Both the position numbers and the translations under genes were made by a program. Under the pieces are notes generated by a model. It was not told the origin of the DNA, did no database searches, and worked only from the letters and a program-made list of their open reading frames with translations. 64,000 nucleotides of DNA from Rhizophlyctis rosea (taxonomy: Eukaryota > Chytridiomycota > Chytridiomycetes > Rhizophlyctidales > Rhizophlyctidaceae), in the NCBI GenBank assembly GCA_027596075.1, contig JADGJC010000065.1:62001-126000 (forward strand), read 5' to 3'. Of the stretch, positions 35,454-46,664 are shown piece after piece. The number at the start of each line of letters is the position of its first letter. The stretch's first letter is position 1.

Positions 35454-37005
35454 ATGTCACCAGAACAACCCACCCTCCCCTTCGAACTCATCACCGCAAT
35501 CGCCCGCCTCACCGCCCCACCCGCAAACCACAAACTCCGCTCAGCCTGTCGCGCATTCCGCAAAGTCATCACTACACGCGACATCGCGTGGGGCGAAGCC
35601 GGTCACATCGCTCACACCACAAACATTGAAACCTGCTGGCGCTGGGCGGTCCAACACTACCACAAAGAAGTCCTCCTCGCATACTTACCCGACGTGTCGC
35701 CGTACTTCCTGTCGTCCTGCCGCGGTGGCGAATGACGAGGGGATGGTGGAACGGCTTTGGGACGCGGTTGGGGAGGTGCAGGTTACGTGTAAGGAGGAGT
35801 TGAATCAACGGCTTGAGGGAGTTGTACCCGGCTCTCGTTTGCCATCGGCAGCTGGGGCAGGGACAACGCACAATGACAATACGGCTGGAGCAGGGGCACA
35901 ACCGGGTCCAGCGACGTCTCAAAGGGCGACGATTGCAGAAGCATGCGAAGTTGCACTGTCGGTCCTGGAGCTTGGATTGAAAAAGGTCGAGTTGGTGAAT
36001 GGTTTGGCTGATGATCAGTTGTGCGTACAAATGATGAAATCACTGAGGTTAGTTCACGTAACGAAGCACATTCATGTGACTGCTTACTCTATTGGCCAGC
36101 TACGACGATCAACGTCATGTTGCAACGACATTGGAAGGGCTCTCACGCATCTTTGCACAACGGAACATGAAGGTGATGCAGGTAAGCCACGCAAACTCGG
36201 TCACATATGTGGCACTTGACACTAATGACATAAATCATTCATTGCAGCTTTTCGTGAATCAAGGAGGGCTTCTGAGAGTCGTGTACACGATCATATGGAA
36301 TGCACAATGGTCGCTCTCATTCCGGATTCAAGCCCTTGCTCTTGTCACCCAGCTTGTTCAATACCAAGAATTCATCCCGAAGGTCCAATAGTACGACATA
36401 TTTGACTTCGCAGCCCGTTACTTGACCCACGATTCTCCGTCCCTGGCACTCCGAACCGAAGCCGTCCGTGTCTTCGCCCACGCCGCGGCTTTACAACTCC
36501 GGAACATCAACAGGTATGTCACGTGTGGGAATCTAAATGTTGGTATAATCGCTTATTTTACACTGTTAAACGCGCCTTCCGCAGCGGCTTCACATGCCTC
36601 AACGTCATTCCATTGCTGGTCGACTTTGCGGAAACGACATACATCACCGACTCAGAATCCGCCGTCAAAGCCCTCTCAGCCGTCTTCCACATCCTCGAAA
36701 CGGGCGACTTGTTCAAAGAAGGGACTGACGACTCAAACCCATTCGTGGACGAGGTGACCGTGTCGACGGATGTGGTGGAGAGACTTATGAGGTTGTATCA
36801 TCGGATTCATTGTGGTGTGGACGAGGAGGATGGCAGGAGTGGTGATGGAGTATTGGAGAAGAACAAGTCACTTCTTGAATGCGTGGAGAGTCAGATTCGC
36901 GAAGTGTTGGAGACATGCTTCATGTCGGAGGTGACGCTTCTTATGGAGGGTGGGGAGTGGGCTTCGTTTGGTCGGTGCTGGACTTGTTGTTCTTGTCGTG
37001 ATTGA
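35454..37005 (+). CDS. F-box-like head with helical (ARM-like) tail, carries an in-frame stop
   Basis: The first about 80 residues (LPFELITAIARLTAPPANHKLRSACRAFRK, then ETCWRWAVQHYHKEVLLAYLPDV) match the N-terminal module of the ankyrin genes at 37-50 kb on the opposite strand. After a frame change near 35735 the protein continues VANDEGMVERLWDAVGEV, then a helical repeat-like region over introns with donors GTTAGT, GTAAGC and GTATGT: HVATTLEGLSRIFAQRN, LFVNQGGLLRVVYTIIW, ALALVTQLVQYQEF, LRTEAVRVFAHAAALQL, VIPLLVDFAETTY and KALSAVFHILETG. No ankyrin repeats follow. A TAG at 36389-36391 interrupts the open frame between FIPKVQ and YDIFDF with no intron available. With the earlier frame change this suggests a recent pseudogene or sequence errors. 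Function unknown; the head suggests SCF adaptor use. Confidence 0.5.
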
Positions 37006-37447
37006 GATATTGCATGGTTTTACGAGAATGGGCTGATTGGAGTGAAGATTTCATTGTTCTTTATGCGGTGGTCCTGCTTAAAAGCATGTTAATATACATG
37101 GCAATATCTTACCGATTTTGTGGGCTGGAGATTCATTTGTGAATGTTCATGGTCTGTTTTACAATACGAAAGGCTGTCCAAGGACACGCACACGTCGGCA
37201 GATGCACACAACAACATGCTATTACTGCAACAACAACCGCATCGCAACAGAATCAAATAGCAAAAGACCAGCAGCTAAACTAATGCGCCATAAACCCACC
37301 CTACCCCAGTGCACTATTCCTACATCAAAAATCGCCTCGCAACACATCAAATTGCATATGCATATCACTACAGTACACTACAGCTTCATCACAGTATGCA
37401 AAACCCGCTACCGATCCCTCCCTCCCTTTCCCAGCCCATGCCAAACC

Positions 37448-40210
37448 TCAATTACCCTCCAAAAGCCGTGCAATATGCCAATACCCCGCACCACCAGCCC
37501 GCTCAATCGCCTTACACCCTTCGGCATACGGATTCACCCCCGCCCACAGTAAGAATTTGACAGTTCCATAATGCCCATTCTCGGCTGCCCTCGTCAACAC
37601 TTTCTCGTCCTCAATATGCACATCTGCTCCAGCAATGACGAGGAGGCGGACGACGTGTGTATGACCCCGTTTCGCGGCACCAAGAAGAGCTTCTTCATTG
37701 CGGGCGAACGCGCCAGCGTCCAAAAGTGTTTTCACCGTATTTTCTTGCCCACCTTTTGACGCGATCTCGAGGGCCCAGTCCATTTTGTGTGATGGAACAG
37801 CTCCCGCACCAGCATTCAATATCAGGCGCACAATGTCACAACAGTTCTTCTCCGCGGCAATGGCCAGTGCATCTTCTGCCCATTTGTGAACATTAGCACC
37901 TTTCCTCAGGAGGATCCGCACAATTTCCGTATGACCGCCCTCCACCGCGCCCTCCAATGCTTCTGCCGTGACCGGGTATGCGCAGTTGGCCTTCGCAGCT
38001 GTGAGCAGTCGCAGCACAACATCCAAATGACCTCCCTTTGCCGCCCTTTTCAACGCAATCTCCAACCCAGTGTAGAAGTTGCCCATCGCCTCAAGGAGTA
38101 TGCCTACAATCCCTAAATGACCTTTTGCCGCGCCGTTTGCCAGTCCCTCCTCCAGCCCTTGCGAGTTTTGAATCCGGCGCTCAGAAGGGAGCGAACGATG
38201 TCTTCATAACCACCTCGGGCTGCTTTCGCAAGACATTTCCCATCACAGGCGTTGACATTTGCATCTGCGGCCGGAAGCACGTCCACCATGCCCCACTGAC
38301 CGTCTTCTGCTGCGAAGATAAGGATTTTGTCCAGTCCAGCATGATTTCGGTTGCGGGTCTCCCAGAGCAATTGGACAATATCCCAATGGCTACGTTTCGC
38401 CGCAATGACCAATACGTCCTCATTCCTCCCATGCATGGCACCAACAGAAACGAGAAGCTTGACGACATCCGTATCTCCCCAGTATGCTGCATACCACAAG
38501 GCTCCCTCACTCCGCGCATGCACATCTGCCCCCGCCTCAATCAGCAACTTTATAATTCCCACATTCCCCCGATATGCAGCACTAATCAGTGCTTCATCAT
38601 CCCTGGCCCTAACGTTTGCACCCTTCTTAATGTACCATTTGATTCGGCTCATATTAAGCGTACGCACAGCCTGGACCAATACCTCGTCGTTGCCGCTGTG
38701 AATGTCAGCACCTGCATCGAGCAAAACGTTGACCAAATCCCAGCTACCGTACCGCGCCGCCTCCCGCAGAGCAATCCCATCATTGTTGTTGATGACTGCT
38801 CGGCCTCCACAATCCAATAATGCCTTCAACACATCTGCGCACCCGGCATCGACTGCTTCTAGCAAGATCCTCCCTCCTCTAGCTCTGGCGTCGGCGCCGC
38901 CCTTCAGAAGGAGATTGACTATGGCCAAGTCACCCCTTGACACGGCAACCAATAACGCTTCCTCCGGATTGCCATCCTCATCCGCTACGTGAACATCCGC
39001 GCCTGCATTCAGCAAGGTGGAAACAATCTTAGCGAAGCCTCCTTCAACAGCCTTCTCAAGTGCAGACTCTCCCCATGCAGATCTGTTAGGATCTGCGCCG
39101 GCGTTCAATAGGTTCTTCACCACTCTCCAATGACCCTGAGAAGCAGCCAAGACTAATGCATAACCATTTCCCGCATTTACATCTGCCCCGGCATTCACGA
39201 AGAGAGGAATTGTATCCGCCAAGCCTTCGAAGATGGCCGACAAGAAGACATCACTGTTGGTCTCTACTCCCGCTTGGAGCAACAGACAGGCGACATCGGA
39301 ATATCCCATCTGAATTGCCTCCACCAAATTGTGCATGCGAGGGTGCGCTCCAGCACGCAGCATTGCAGCCGCCACTTTGATGCTTCCAAATTGAATTGCC
39401 GAATTGAAAACTCCAGTGATAGCTTCGTCACCTGGCTGGGCATCCAAGAAAAGAGGGATAAATTCAGAATGATCCGCCCTCACAGCTTCTGTCAGACCAC
39501 CCGAGGGGTTTGCTCCTGCACTCAAGAGTAGCCTCACGACCTCTGTATGCCCTCGATGAATGGCTCGAGACAAGGGGCTGTGGCCATGTAACACACCATC
39601 AACATCCGCCCCTCCTTCTATCAAGTGCGCCGCGATCTCGGTGAGACCATATTCACTTGCTAATTCTAGTGCTTCCTGAAGTCTACCATATGCCCCCGCA
39701 TGAAGTAGGAATTCAACAATTTCGAGGTTATTTCCGAGGATGGCATTTACAAATGGGTCATCGAAATATCCCGAAGTTCCCTGGATGTTCCCGCCAAATC
39801 GTACCAGAACCTTCGCCACGTCCGTGTAACCCCTCTTGCACGCCTTTGTCAACAATGGCTCGAGGTAATGTGGAAATGCGTAACTATCCCCAGAGGCCAT
39901 CATGTCATCTATTACAGGTTGCACTAACTCCGCCTGGTTGTGTTTGACGCTAAATTTCAGAATTTGATCCCCGCTCGAAACGATCGAATTCAGGCACGAA
40001 TTTCCGAACGATATGAGGATGAGCTTGGCGGACAGCCCAAAGGCAACACTTGAAGACATCTTGGTAATACAGTCGCCAACATGCTTCCGCGTTGACCAGG
40101 TCGACTGGTAAGATGGCATGGTGAAGAGCTTTACAGGAAGACCGAAGGTTTCGACCACTTTTCGGATCGCACCATTGAACGACTACTCGGAATAGCTCTG
40201 CTGGTAGCAT
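37448..40210 (-). CDS. F-box-like/ankyrin repeat protein, array member 1 (two frameshifts)
   Basis: Starts MLPAELFRVV at 40210, the F-box-like head shared by the array (CDPKSGRNLRSSCKALHHAIL, NAEACWRLYY). The frame slips near 39965 between VPEFDRF and QILKFSVKHNQAELV, then stays open for roughly 600 residues of ankyrin repeats (units such as GADVHARSEGALWYAAYWGDTDVVKLL). It slips again near 38165 into EEGLANGAAKGHLGIVGILLEA, and continues through the last repeats to 37448. No introns are visible. Both slips are single-base events inside otherwise well conserved repeats, so sequence error or recent inactivation are both possible. The repeats keep the TPLH-less, A-A-x-x-G-H pattern of its paralogues. 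Likely a substrate-recruiting F-box protein with an ankyrin binding surface, by analogy. Confidence 0.72.
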
Positions 40211-40919
40211 AATGGGAAGGAGCGACGATTGACGATCTGCATGCGAAGTAAATCAGAAAAAGCGACGAGAAGAGCAAAATATTGCGTCCAACCATTCCAC
40301 TTACTTTGTGCTTCTTCTCGGGAGAGTCTACTTTGAAAGTCTGCAGATGAAGTATTCGTCCTGGCCGGCTGTGTTTGATCCATTGACAGGTTCGTGAGAA
40401 AGGCACGTACAGATGAAATTATTGGTTCGTAGCTAACCAACCTTGAGCAAGATCGGAAAAACGGACAGTCTCAAGTTGACAATGCAAGTTTGGAAGTTCG
40501 GGGTCGTTGATGCGATGCGCTTGCAGTGTCGGTTACGTCAGGTGAGAAGTGGACTTCCTAGGAAAGGAAGGGTATGGAACGGGGACAATGTTATCGAAAG
40601 ATTAGTGGAGTTTCGAAGGAGGAGAGGGTTTGCGGATAGAGAAGCTTTGATCCAACTTCAAAAAACCGCGAAGTGGAGTAAGTGGCTCAATGGAACAATG
40701 TGTGAGCGTGGGAATAAGATGTTTGATACAGAGACTTTCAGCGCAGTTGTCCCGAGGTGTTTCAGTAAGCTTCATCAATTTGCATCGGTGTTGCGGGTGG
40801 CGCTGCCTGATAGCAACAGTATTTTCACATTGGTCATGTTTCAGATTTGATCCGAATGCCCCGCAACAGATGGACTTTCGCATCGAAAGTCAACACAAAT
40901 GATACATCTCTCCATCCTT
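40211..40919. other. Spacer in the ankyrin array
   Basis: Upstream of array member 1. A plus-strand open frame of 135 codons (40443-40850) has a non-ATG start and no motif, so I do not call it. Confidence 0.35.
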
Positions 40920-41095
40920 TGACGAACAGCTTCGAATGACTGATGCCCGTTCCTGCCATCAGAATCTGCACCAGCTTGTGAGAGTATCAATAACTTCAAG
41001 GTGACCATTCGCGCTTGCAAAGGATAGTGCTCTCGAATGCCTGACGTCTGCTTCGGCTTGGACGAGTAGTTCAACTACTCCAGTGTAGGCCTGCA
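40920..41095 (-). pseudogene. Ankyrin repeat relic
   Basis: Read on the minus strand, this gives AYTGVVELLVQAEADVRH, then RALSFASANGHLEVIDTL, one and a half ankyrin repeats in the style of the flanking genes, followed by a one-base slip into QAGADSDGRNGH. It has no start, F-box head or further repeats, and it is separated from both neighbours. Probably the remains of a fifth array member. Confidence 0.6.
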
Positions 41096-41461
41096 CATGA
41101 AGCCATACTCACGGCGTCGGCGTGAATTAAGTGGATGCTCGCAAATACCAATTTGGCAACTTGGTATACGATGACTGATGACAAACGACTGTAATGAAGC
41201 TCAAAACAATGACTAGCGGGACGTTGTACAACCAATCTCCTGCTGGTTCAAGACACATTGGTAAGAAACATCACGAGTAACTTCCCGGTGCGTCGTTGCC
41301 TTGCTAACAAAATCCCATGAAGTTATGTACATGGTACAGATGATATTTGCAAATGGACGTGATGTTTGATATCTGTTAACAAAAAATCGCATGGAAACAG
41401 ATCAACCAGCAAATGCGCATCAACTAACTAACTGGCCATAAACTTGCATAAACCTAGCCAC
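41096..41461. other. Spacer in the ankyrin array, nothing seen
   Basis: Lies between the ankyrin relic and the 3' end of array member 2. No coding signal. Confidence 0.35.
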
Positions 41462-43457
41462 CTATCCGGTCATTTCCTCTCCTCGGATCCAAACCCGCCC
41501 ACACCCACCCCCAACTCCCTCCAACAAACACTCCACAACCTGCAAGTACCCACCTCCCGCCTCCAACAAACACTCCACAACCTGCAAGTACCCACCTCCC
41601 GCCGCACTAACAAGTGCTTCCTCCTTCCAAGCATGCACGTCAGCACCGGCTTCCAAAAGAACCCTAATCATATCCCCGTCCCCACGCTTCGCAGCATCCA
41701 CCAACGCTTCCTCAACCCTCGCATGCACATCAGCACCACTTTCCAAAACGATCGCAACCTGATCCCTACGCCCGTGACGCGCGGCGTTGATGAGGAGTTC
41801 ATCGTTCCCACCGTGAATGTCGGCACCGGCTTCTAGCAGCATTTTGATCATGTTCCTATTTCCGTACTTCGCCGCCTCCTGCAAGACGATGCCGCCAACT
41901 CTATTGACTTTGCCGCCGTGCTCCAGCAAAACTCTCAACACGTCCCCACATCCATAGTCGATAGCGTGGAGCAGAATCTTTCCCTCCCCAGCTTGCACAT
42001 TTGCTCCAGCCTGAATCAGAAGCTTGACAGCCCTCAACTGTCCGCACCTCACTGCAACCAACAGTGCAGCGTCCAGTTCATCCTCATCATCCTCATCACC
42101 TGATGCTTGAACGTCCGCCCTGAACTTCAGCAAAAGCGAAAGGATATCGCAATGACCTTGTTGAGCCGCATCACTCAATATACGGCCCCAAGGATACCTC
42201 CAGCCTCCAATAACCGCTTCACCACTTCCGTATGGCCTTCGCGTGCAGCCCAACCAAGAGCCCAACCATCCTCAGCATTAGGATTTGCCCCAGCCTCCAG
42301 CAAAATGGAAATCATTTCCGCCTGCCCAGCATGAGCAGCGCATCCCAAGACCGGATCCAAAGAGATCTTCCAGATCGCCCCGTGATTCAACAGTACTTTC
42401 AACATTTCAACCGATCCCACCAAGACAGCTGACAACAAGGCATAGCCGTCATCGTAACTCACGTCTGCCCCGGCTTCAAGCACAAGATGAGCAATCTCCA
42501 TATGACCGTTCCGAATGGCTTGTCCCAAGGCTCTTTCTGACGGGCTCCCCCCAGCATTCAACAAGATCTTCACCACTTCTAGTCGCCCGCAACGAACTGC
42601 CGTACCCAACGCTACATCGATGACTTGCTTATGTGCGCCAGCTTCAATCAGGAAGAGAACGGACTCCGAGGAACCCTTCTCAACCGCCTGCACTAATGCA
42701 CACTGCGAAGGAACTGCCCCAAGATGCAACAGCAGTTTCACCGTTTCCATACGTCCTTGTTGAATAGCATAAAACAAGGGGCATTCGCTTCCAGCGTGGG
42801 AATTGATGTCTGCGCCGGCCTGTATCAAGCGCAACCCGATCTCCATGTGGCCCCTTTCGAAAGCTTAGCACAATGCTTCCGAACACCAGGTTTCCGCTCC
42901 AGCTGCAAGGAGTAGTCCGACAATCTCAAGGTGACCCGCACTGCTGGCTTCATCCAAGGCGTCGCCGACGTCCAGTGGCATTTCTGAATGGATCTTTGCT
43001 CCGTTTTGTAAAAGGACTTTGACGGTTTCCGTGTGGCCCATGCGGCAAGCTTTCACCAAAAACGGGTGGAGGTGGCGCGAAAAGGGGTGAGGAGGCGTTG
43101 AGAAGAGGAATGCCACCAAGTTGCCAGAATGCACTGGAAACCCGGAAACCCTCAAAGCATTTACTGCGATTTGGACCAAGTCGGCTCGGTTGTTGTTGAC
43201 ACTAACTTCGAGGAGGTATTCTCTGAGTTCGTCGACATCGGGTAGGATGTGATGAATGACGTCCATATGATCGTTGTTGACGGCCCAGCGCCAGCAGTTG
43301 ACAATACTTCGGTAGTAAAGTGTCCAACACGCTTCGCCATACACGAGATCGCCCGGCAGGATTTCGTGCCTGATGCCTTGCAGGAAGCACGAAGGTTTCG
43401 ACCGCTCTTAGGATCGCTCCACCGCGCAACGGTGCGGAAGATCTCTGGTGGCAGCAT
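41462..43457 (-). pseudogene. F-box-like/ankyrin gene, array member 2, broken
   Basis: The head MLPPEIFRTVARWSDPKSGRNL starts at 43457 but slips frame near 43385, where the conserved continuation (HEILPGDLVYGEACW) lies in another frame. Ankyrin repeats follow until a TAA at 42865-42867, which sits inside a repeat (SEALC, stop, AFERGHMEIGLRLIQAGADI) with the same frame open on both sides. A further slip near 42205 separates VKRLLEAGG from RILSDAAQQGHCDILSLLL. The last part runs through about seven repeats to 41462 and contains an exact 42-bp duplication near its end. Three independent lesions make a pseudogene more likely than sequencing error, although the repeats themselves are still well preserved, so inactivation would be recent. 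Confidence 0.72.
41519..41602. repeat. 42-bp direct duplication inside the ankyrin gene
   Basis: Two identical adjacent 42-base copies code for the same 14 residues twice (GGGYLQVVECLLE with its flanking Ala). The length is a multiple of three, so the frame is kept, but the duplication splits an ankyrin unit. Confidence 0.9.
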
Positions 43458-44252
43458 ATTGGACGATTATGCCTGACAGGTACAGAGTAGTACAGATGAA
43501 TTGAAGTCGGTGTGAGGGAACAATGCAACGAGACCAGAAACAAAGGTTGTCCCACTTACTGATATTCCTGAGTCTGCTATCGACAGTCTAAAACCTTGTA
43601 TATCCTATACAATACGTTTCGCTGATAGGGCGACGGATCGGTGAAATCGGTGAGTCCTGTTCCGTCTGAGGTGCAACGAGTTTGTTTACTCACGTTGTGA
43701 CAAACGGCAGCCGAGGAAGTCTGTTGTGCCAGGCCTAAATTCGTTGTCGTTTGGACAGATCGGGTCACTGTACTCTCAGTTGACTGCGGCGGGTGAGCAA
43801 TTTACAGGCGCTAACGGACTGTAGGTAGATAGGGATTAGATGGGAATGGGCAAATTACAAGTGGGAGAACAAAGTGCAAACGGAAACGACGTTTGAAATT
43901 GGAGCATGGAATAACCAGGGACGCGCTGCGCCACGGGTCTAGGTGCACACACTACAGAGCCCGTTGCAATATTTTTCTATATGCACTTCGAGAGACTGAG
44001 AGCGTCAAAGATAGTAGGAGATCCGGTTCTGGCTGGGACGCTCAAATAGAAAGAAGGCAATTCCACGTTTTCAAGCAACACGATATATTGATAAGTCAAC
44101 TAGTGAAACGGACCGAAACAAACGCAAGGCAACTTCATACAAATAACCAGCAAAGACCACATCAATGCACAGTTTTCAAATTACTCGCCGCATACCATTC
44201 CGCCCCCCTCTTACAGAAACATACAGCATACCCAAGTCCCCTATCACCACTA
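43458..44252. other. Spacer in the ankyrin array
   Basis: Lies between the start of array member 2 and the end of member 3. An open frame on the plus strand enters from here (43893) but is the antisense shadow of member 3. Confidence 0.4.
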
Positions 44253-46664
44253 TCACCAACGCCTCTCCCTTACCGGCATAGAAGCCTGCGCCCGCTGAAT
44301 AAGCCTCACAACCTCCCAATACCGACCCTTCCACGCCGCCCCAACCGCCGCCCCATCTCGCACATCAACACCAGCCCCCAAAAGCACTCGCACCATCCCC
44401 ACATCCCCACGCCCTGCCGCAATCACAACCGCCCGTCCCATCTCATCCGACGAAATGATGCCCCTCCTAGCACTTATAATAAGTTCCATAATCCTCCAAC
44501 GACCCCTCTCAGCTGCATTCGCCAAAAGTTCTTCCGTCCGTCCACGAGATTTCGCACCCGATTCCAAAAGAACGAGCACAATCTCCTCAAACCCTCCTTT
44601 CACCGCGTTTGCCAGCGCGTCCTCCATCGAAGTGTAAGCATATGCTCCCATCCCCGCCTTCAAAAGCAACTTCACAACCTCAAAATAACCCCCTGCCGCC
44701 GCTTTGGCAAGTGCTCCCCCCAATCCCGTATACAAATTAGGCTCCGCTTCGAGAATGTATTCCACCATCGCCACATACCCCCCTCCAGCCGCATTCGTCA
44801 ACGCTTCTTCCAACCCCATGTGGCCGTCCTTCCCCGCACGGTGCAGAAGGGTACGAACAATACCGGAGTACCCGCCTTTAGCTGCCAGAGCGACAGCCTC
44901 GTCCACTCTGGTGGTAGGATTTGCGCCGGCGTCAAGAAGCCTATGAACAATGTACGTGTGCCCGCCTCCGGCCGCATTCACGAGCGCTTGCTCTCTCCTG
45001 GCGTGGACGTCGCTGCCGGCCTTCAGCAAGAGTTTGACCAAGTCCTTATTCCCAAGTTTCGCTGCATTGATGAGTGCGTCCTCGTTCCTGGCATGCACGT
45101 CCGCATCGCCTTCCAGGAGGAGTTTGACCATGTTCGTATCTCCCCGCTTTGCTGCATCCGTGAGTGGTTCTTCGTTCCTGGCATGGACGTCCGCGCCTGC
45201 ATCTAGGAGGTATTTGACGTGACCGGTGTCTCCGCGATGCGCAGCGCCGACAAGAAGCTCATCATCAGCAACGTGGATGCTGACACCAGCTTGTAGCAGG
45301 AGCTGCACCATCGCCCAATCACCTCGGCTGTTCGCTTCCAGTAATCCTTTCCCGTCCTTGACAGTTGCAATCCCACCATAGTTCAACAAAAGCTTCACTA
45401 TATCTACCCGTCCGGAACAGATGGCATCAAAGACAATCCGTCCACTGCTAGCCTGTGCGTCCGCCCCGAAGTCCAGCAGGAGTTGAACGATCTCGAAATG
45501 ACCCTCCGCCGTAGCGATTGCCAATGCACGTTCGGGCTCCCGGCGCCCTCCCGCGTGAACATCCGCCCCGGCCTCCAGCAACATCAGCACGACCTCGGTA
45601 TGACCTCCCTGCACCGCCGGCCGCAATGCACTTGTCGGACTCGCCCCCGCACCCAGCAAGATCTCCACCATTTCTGCACGTCCATACGAAGCCGCCAAAC
45701 AAAGCGCATACCCGTCCCCCGCATTAACATCCGCTCCCGCCTCAAGCAAAAGAGGAATGATCTCGCAATAATCATACGAGATGGCCTCTCCTATCGCCAA
45801 CTTCGGAGGCTTCGCTTTGGCATCCAACAACAACTTCACGAGGTTCGTCTTCTTCCACAAGATAGCTTCAAGCAAGGGAGTTCCATCATCGGTATTGACA
45901 TCTGCCCCAGCTTCCAAAAGAGTGAGAACGACCTCTGCAACACCCATGGTAACCGCTTTCACCAAAGCACGGCCCGTAGGCGTTGCACCGAGAGCCAATA
46001 ACAGCTCCACCATCTTCGGTTGATTGCATTTGACGGCGTCATACAATGGTGCACCGTTCAAACCATTGACATCCGCCCCGTGTTCAATCAAAAACATTGC
46101 CATCTCCAATTGTCCTTGTCCGACCGCCCCGAGCAATACGTTCAAGTTGCTGACGTCCGCTCCGGCTGCAATAAGAACTTTGGCCACTTCAAGGTGTCCC
46201 TCAATCGCAGCTCGAATCAATCCATCGTCCACCCACGCCCCGCGATCCAGCAACAATTTCACGGTTTCGAGGAAGCCCATGCTGCACGCGTTCGCCAAGT
46301 GGGGCTGAAGAAACTGCGCCAGACGAAGGGGTTGGTTCGCAAACCTGGAAGCAGTGATCGTGTCGATCGCCATGGTTGCCAACTCGATACGATTGTTGTC
46401 GACACTGATGTCAAGTAGACAGTCCAAATGAAGGGCTTCAGCTTCAGGTAAGAGTTGTTGAATGACGTCAACATGGTTTTTGTCGCCGGCCCAGATCCAG
46501 CAGCTGCCGAAACCTTTATAGTGGAGTCGCCAGCATCCTTCCGCGAAGACGAGATCATCAGGCAGGATGACCTGCTTCCAACCCTTGCAACAAGCACGAA
46601 GATTTCGCCCAGAAACCGGATCGCTCAATCGCGCGACGATTCGGATAATCTCTGGTGGTAGCAT
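44253..46664 (-). CDS. F-box-like/ankyrin repeat protein, array member 3 (intact)
   Basis: A single intronless open frame of 803 residues. The start is taken at the MLPPEIIRIV Met (46664), because all paralogues begin there and the seven codons before it start with TTG. Residues 1-55 form the F-box-like head (LPPEIIRIVARLSDPVSGRNLRACCKGWKQVIL), followed by a linker with CWRLHYKGFGSCWIWAGDKNHVDVIQQLLPEAEA. From about residue 100 to the end come about 20 ankyrin units of 30-34 residues with the consensus GADVHARNEEALxxAAxRGDxxMVxLLL. The best preserved units are in the middle of the protein. No signal peptide or membrane span. By analogy with known F-box/repeat proteins it may recruit a target to a Cul1-type ubiquitin ligase; this is inference. 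Confidence 0.88.
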   Translation of the reverse strand: MLPPEIIRIVARLSDPVSGRNLRACCKGWKQVILPDDLVFAEGCWRLHYKGFGSCWIWAGDKNHVDVIQQLLPEAEALHLDCLLDISVDNNRIELATMAIDTITASRFANQPLRLAQFLQPHLANACSMGFLETVKLLLDRGAWVDDGLIRAAIEGHLEVAKVLIAAGADVSNLNVLLGAVGQGQLEMAMFLIEHGADVNGLNGAPLYDAVKCNQPKMVELLLALGATPTGRALVKAVTMGVAEVVLTLLEAGADVNTDDGTPLLEAILWKKTNLVKLLLDAKAKPPKLAIGEAISYDYCEIIPLLLEAGADVNAGDGYALCLAASYGRAEMVEILLGAGASPTSALRPAVQGGHTEVVLMLLEAGADVHAGGRREPERALAIATAEGHFEIVQLLLDFGADAQASSGRIVFDAICSGRVDIVKLLLNYGGIATVKDGKGLLEANSRGDWAMVQLLLQAGVSIHVADDELLVGAAHRGDTGHVKYLLDAGADVHARNEEPLTDAAKRGDTNMVKLLLEGDADVHARNEDALINAAKLGNKDLVKLLLKAGSDVHARREQALVNAAGGGHTYIVHRLLDAGANPTTRVDEAVALAAKGGYSGIVRTLLHRAGKDGHMGLEEALTNAAGGGYVAMVEYILEAEPNLYTGLGGALAKAAAGGYFEVVKLLLKAGMGAYAYTSMEDALANAVKGGFEEIVLVLLESGAKSRGRTEELLANAAERGRWRIMELIISARRGIISSDEMGRAVVIAAGRGDVGMVRVLLGAGVDVRDGAAVGAAWKGRYWEVVRLIQRAQASMPVRERRW

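Noticed and set aside
38038..38820. 260-codon plus-strand open frame
   Set aside because: Antisense to the ankyrin repeats of array member 1; composition follows from the opposite-strand codons.
40443..40850. 135-codon open frame in the ankyrin array spacer
   Set aside because: Starts with a non-ATG codon, has no motif and no splice-consistent continuation.
43893..45206. 437-codon plus-strand open frame
   Set aside because: It is the antisense shadow of ankyrin array member 3. Its Pro/Arg/His-rich product repeats with the ankyrin periodicity and has no independent motif.
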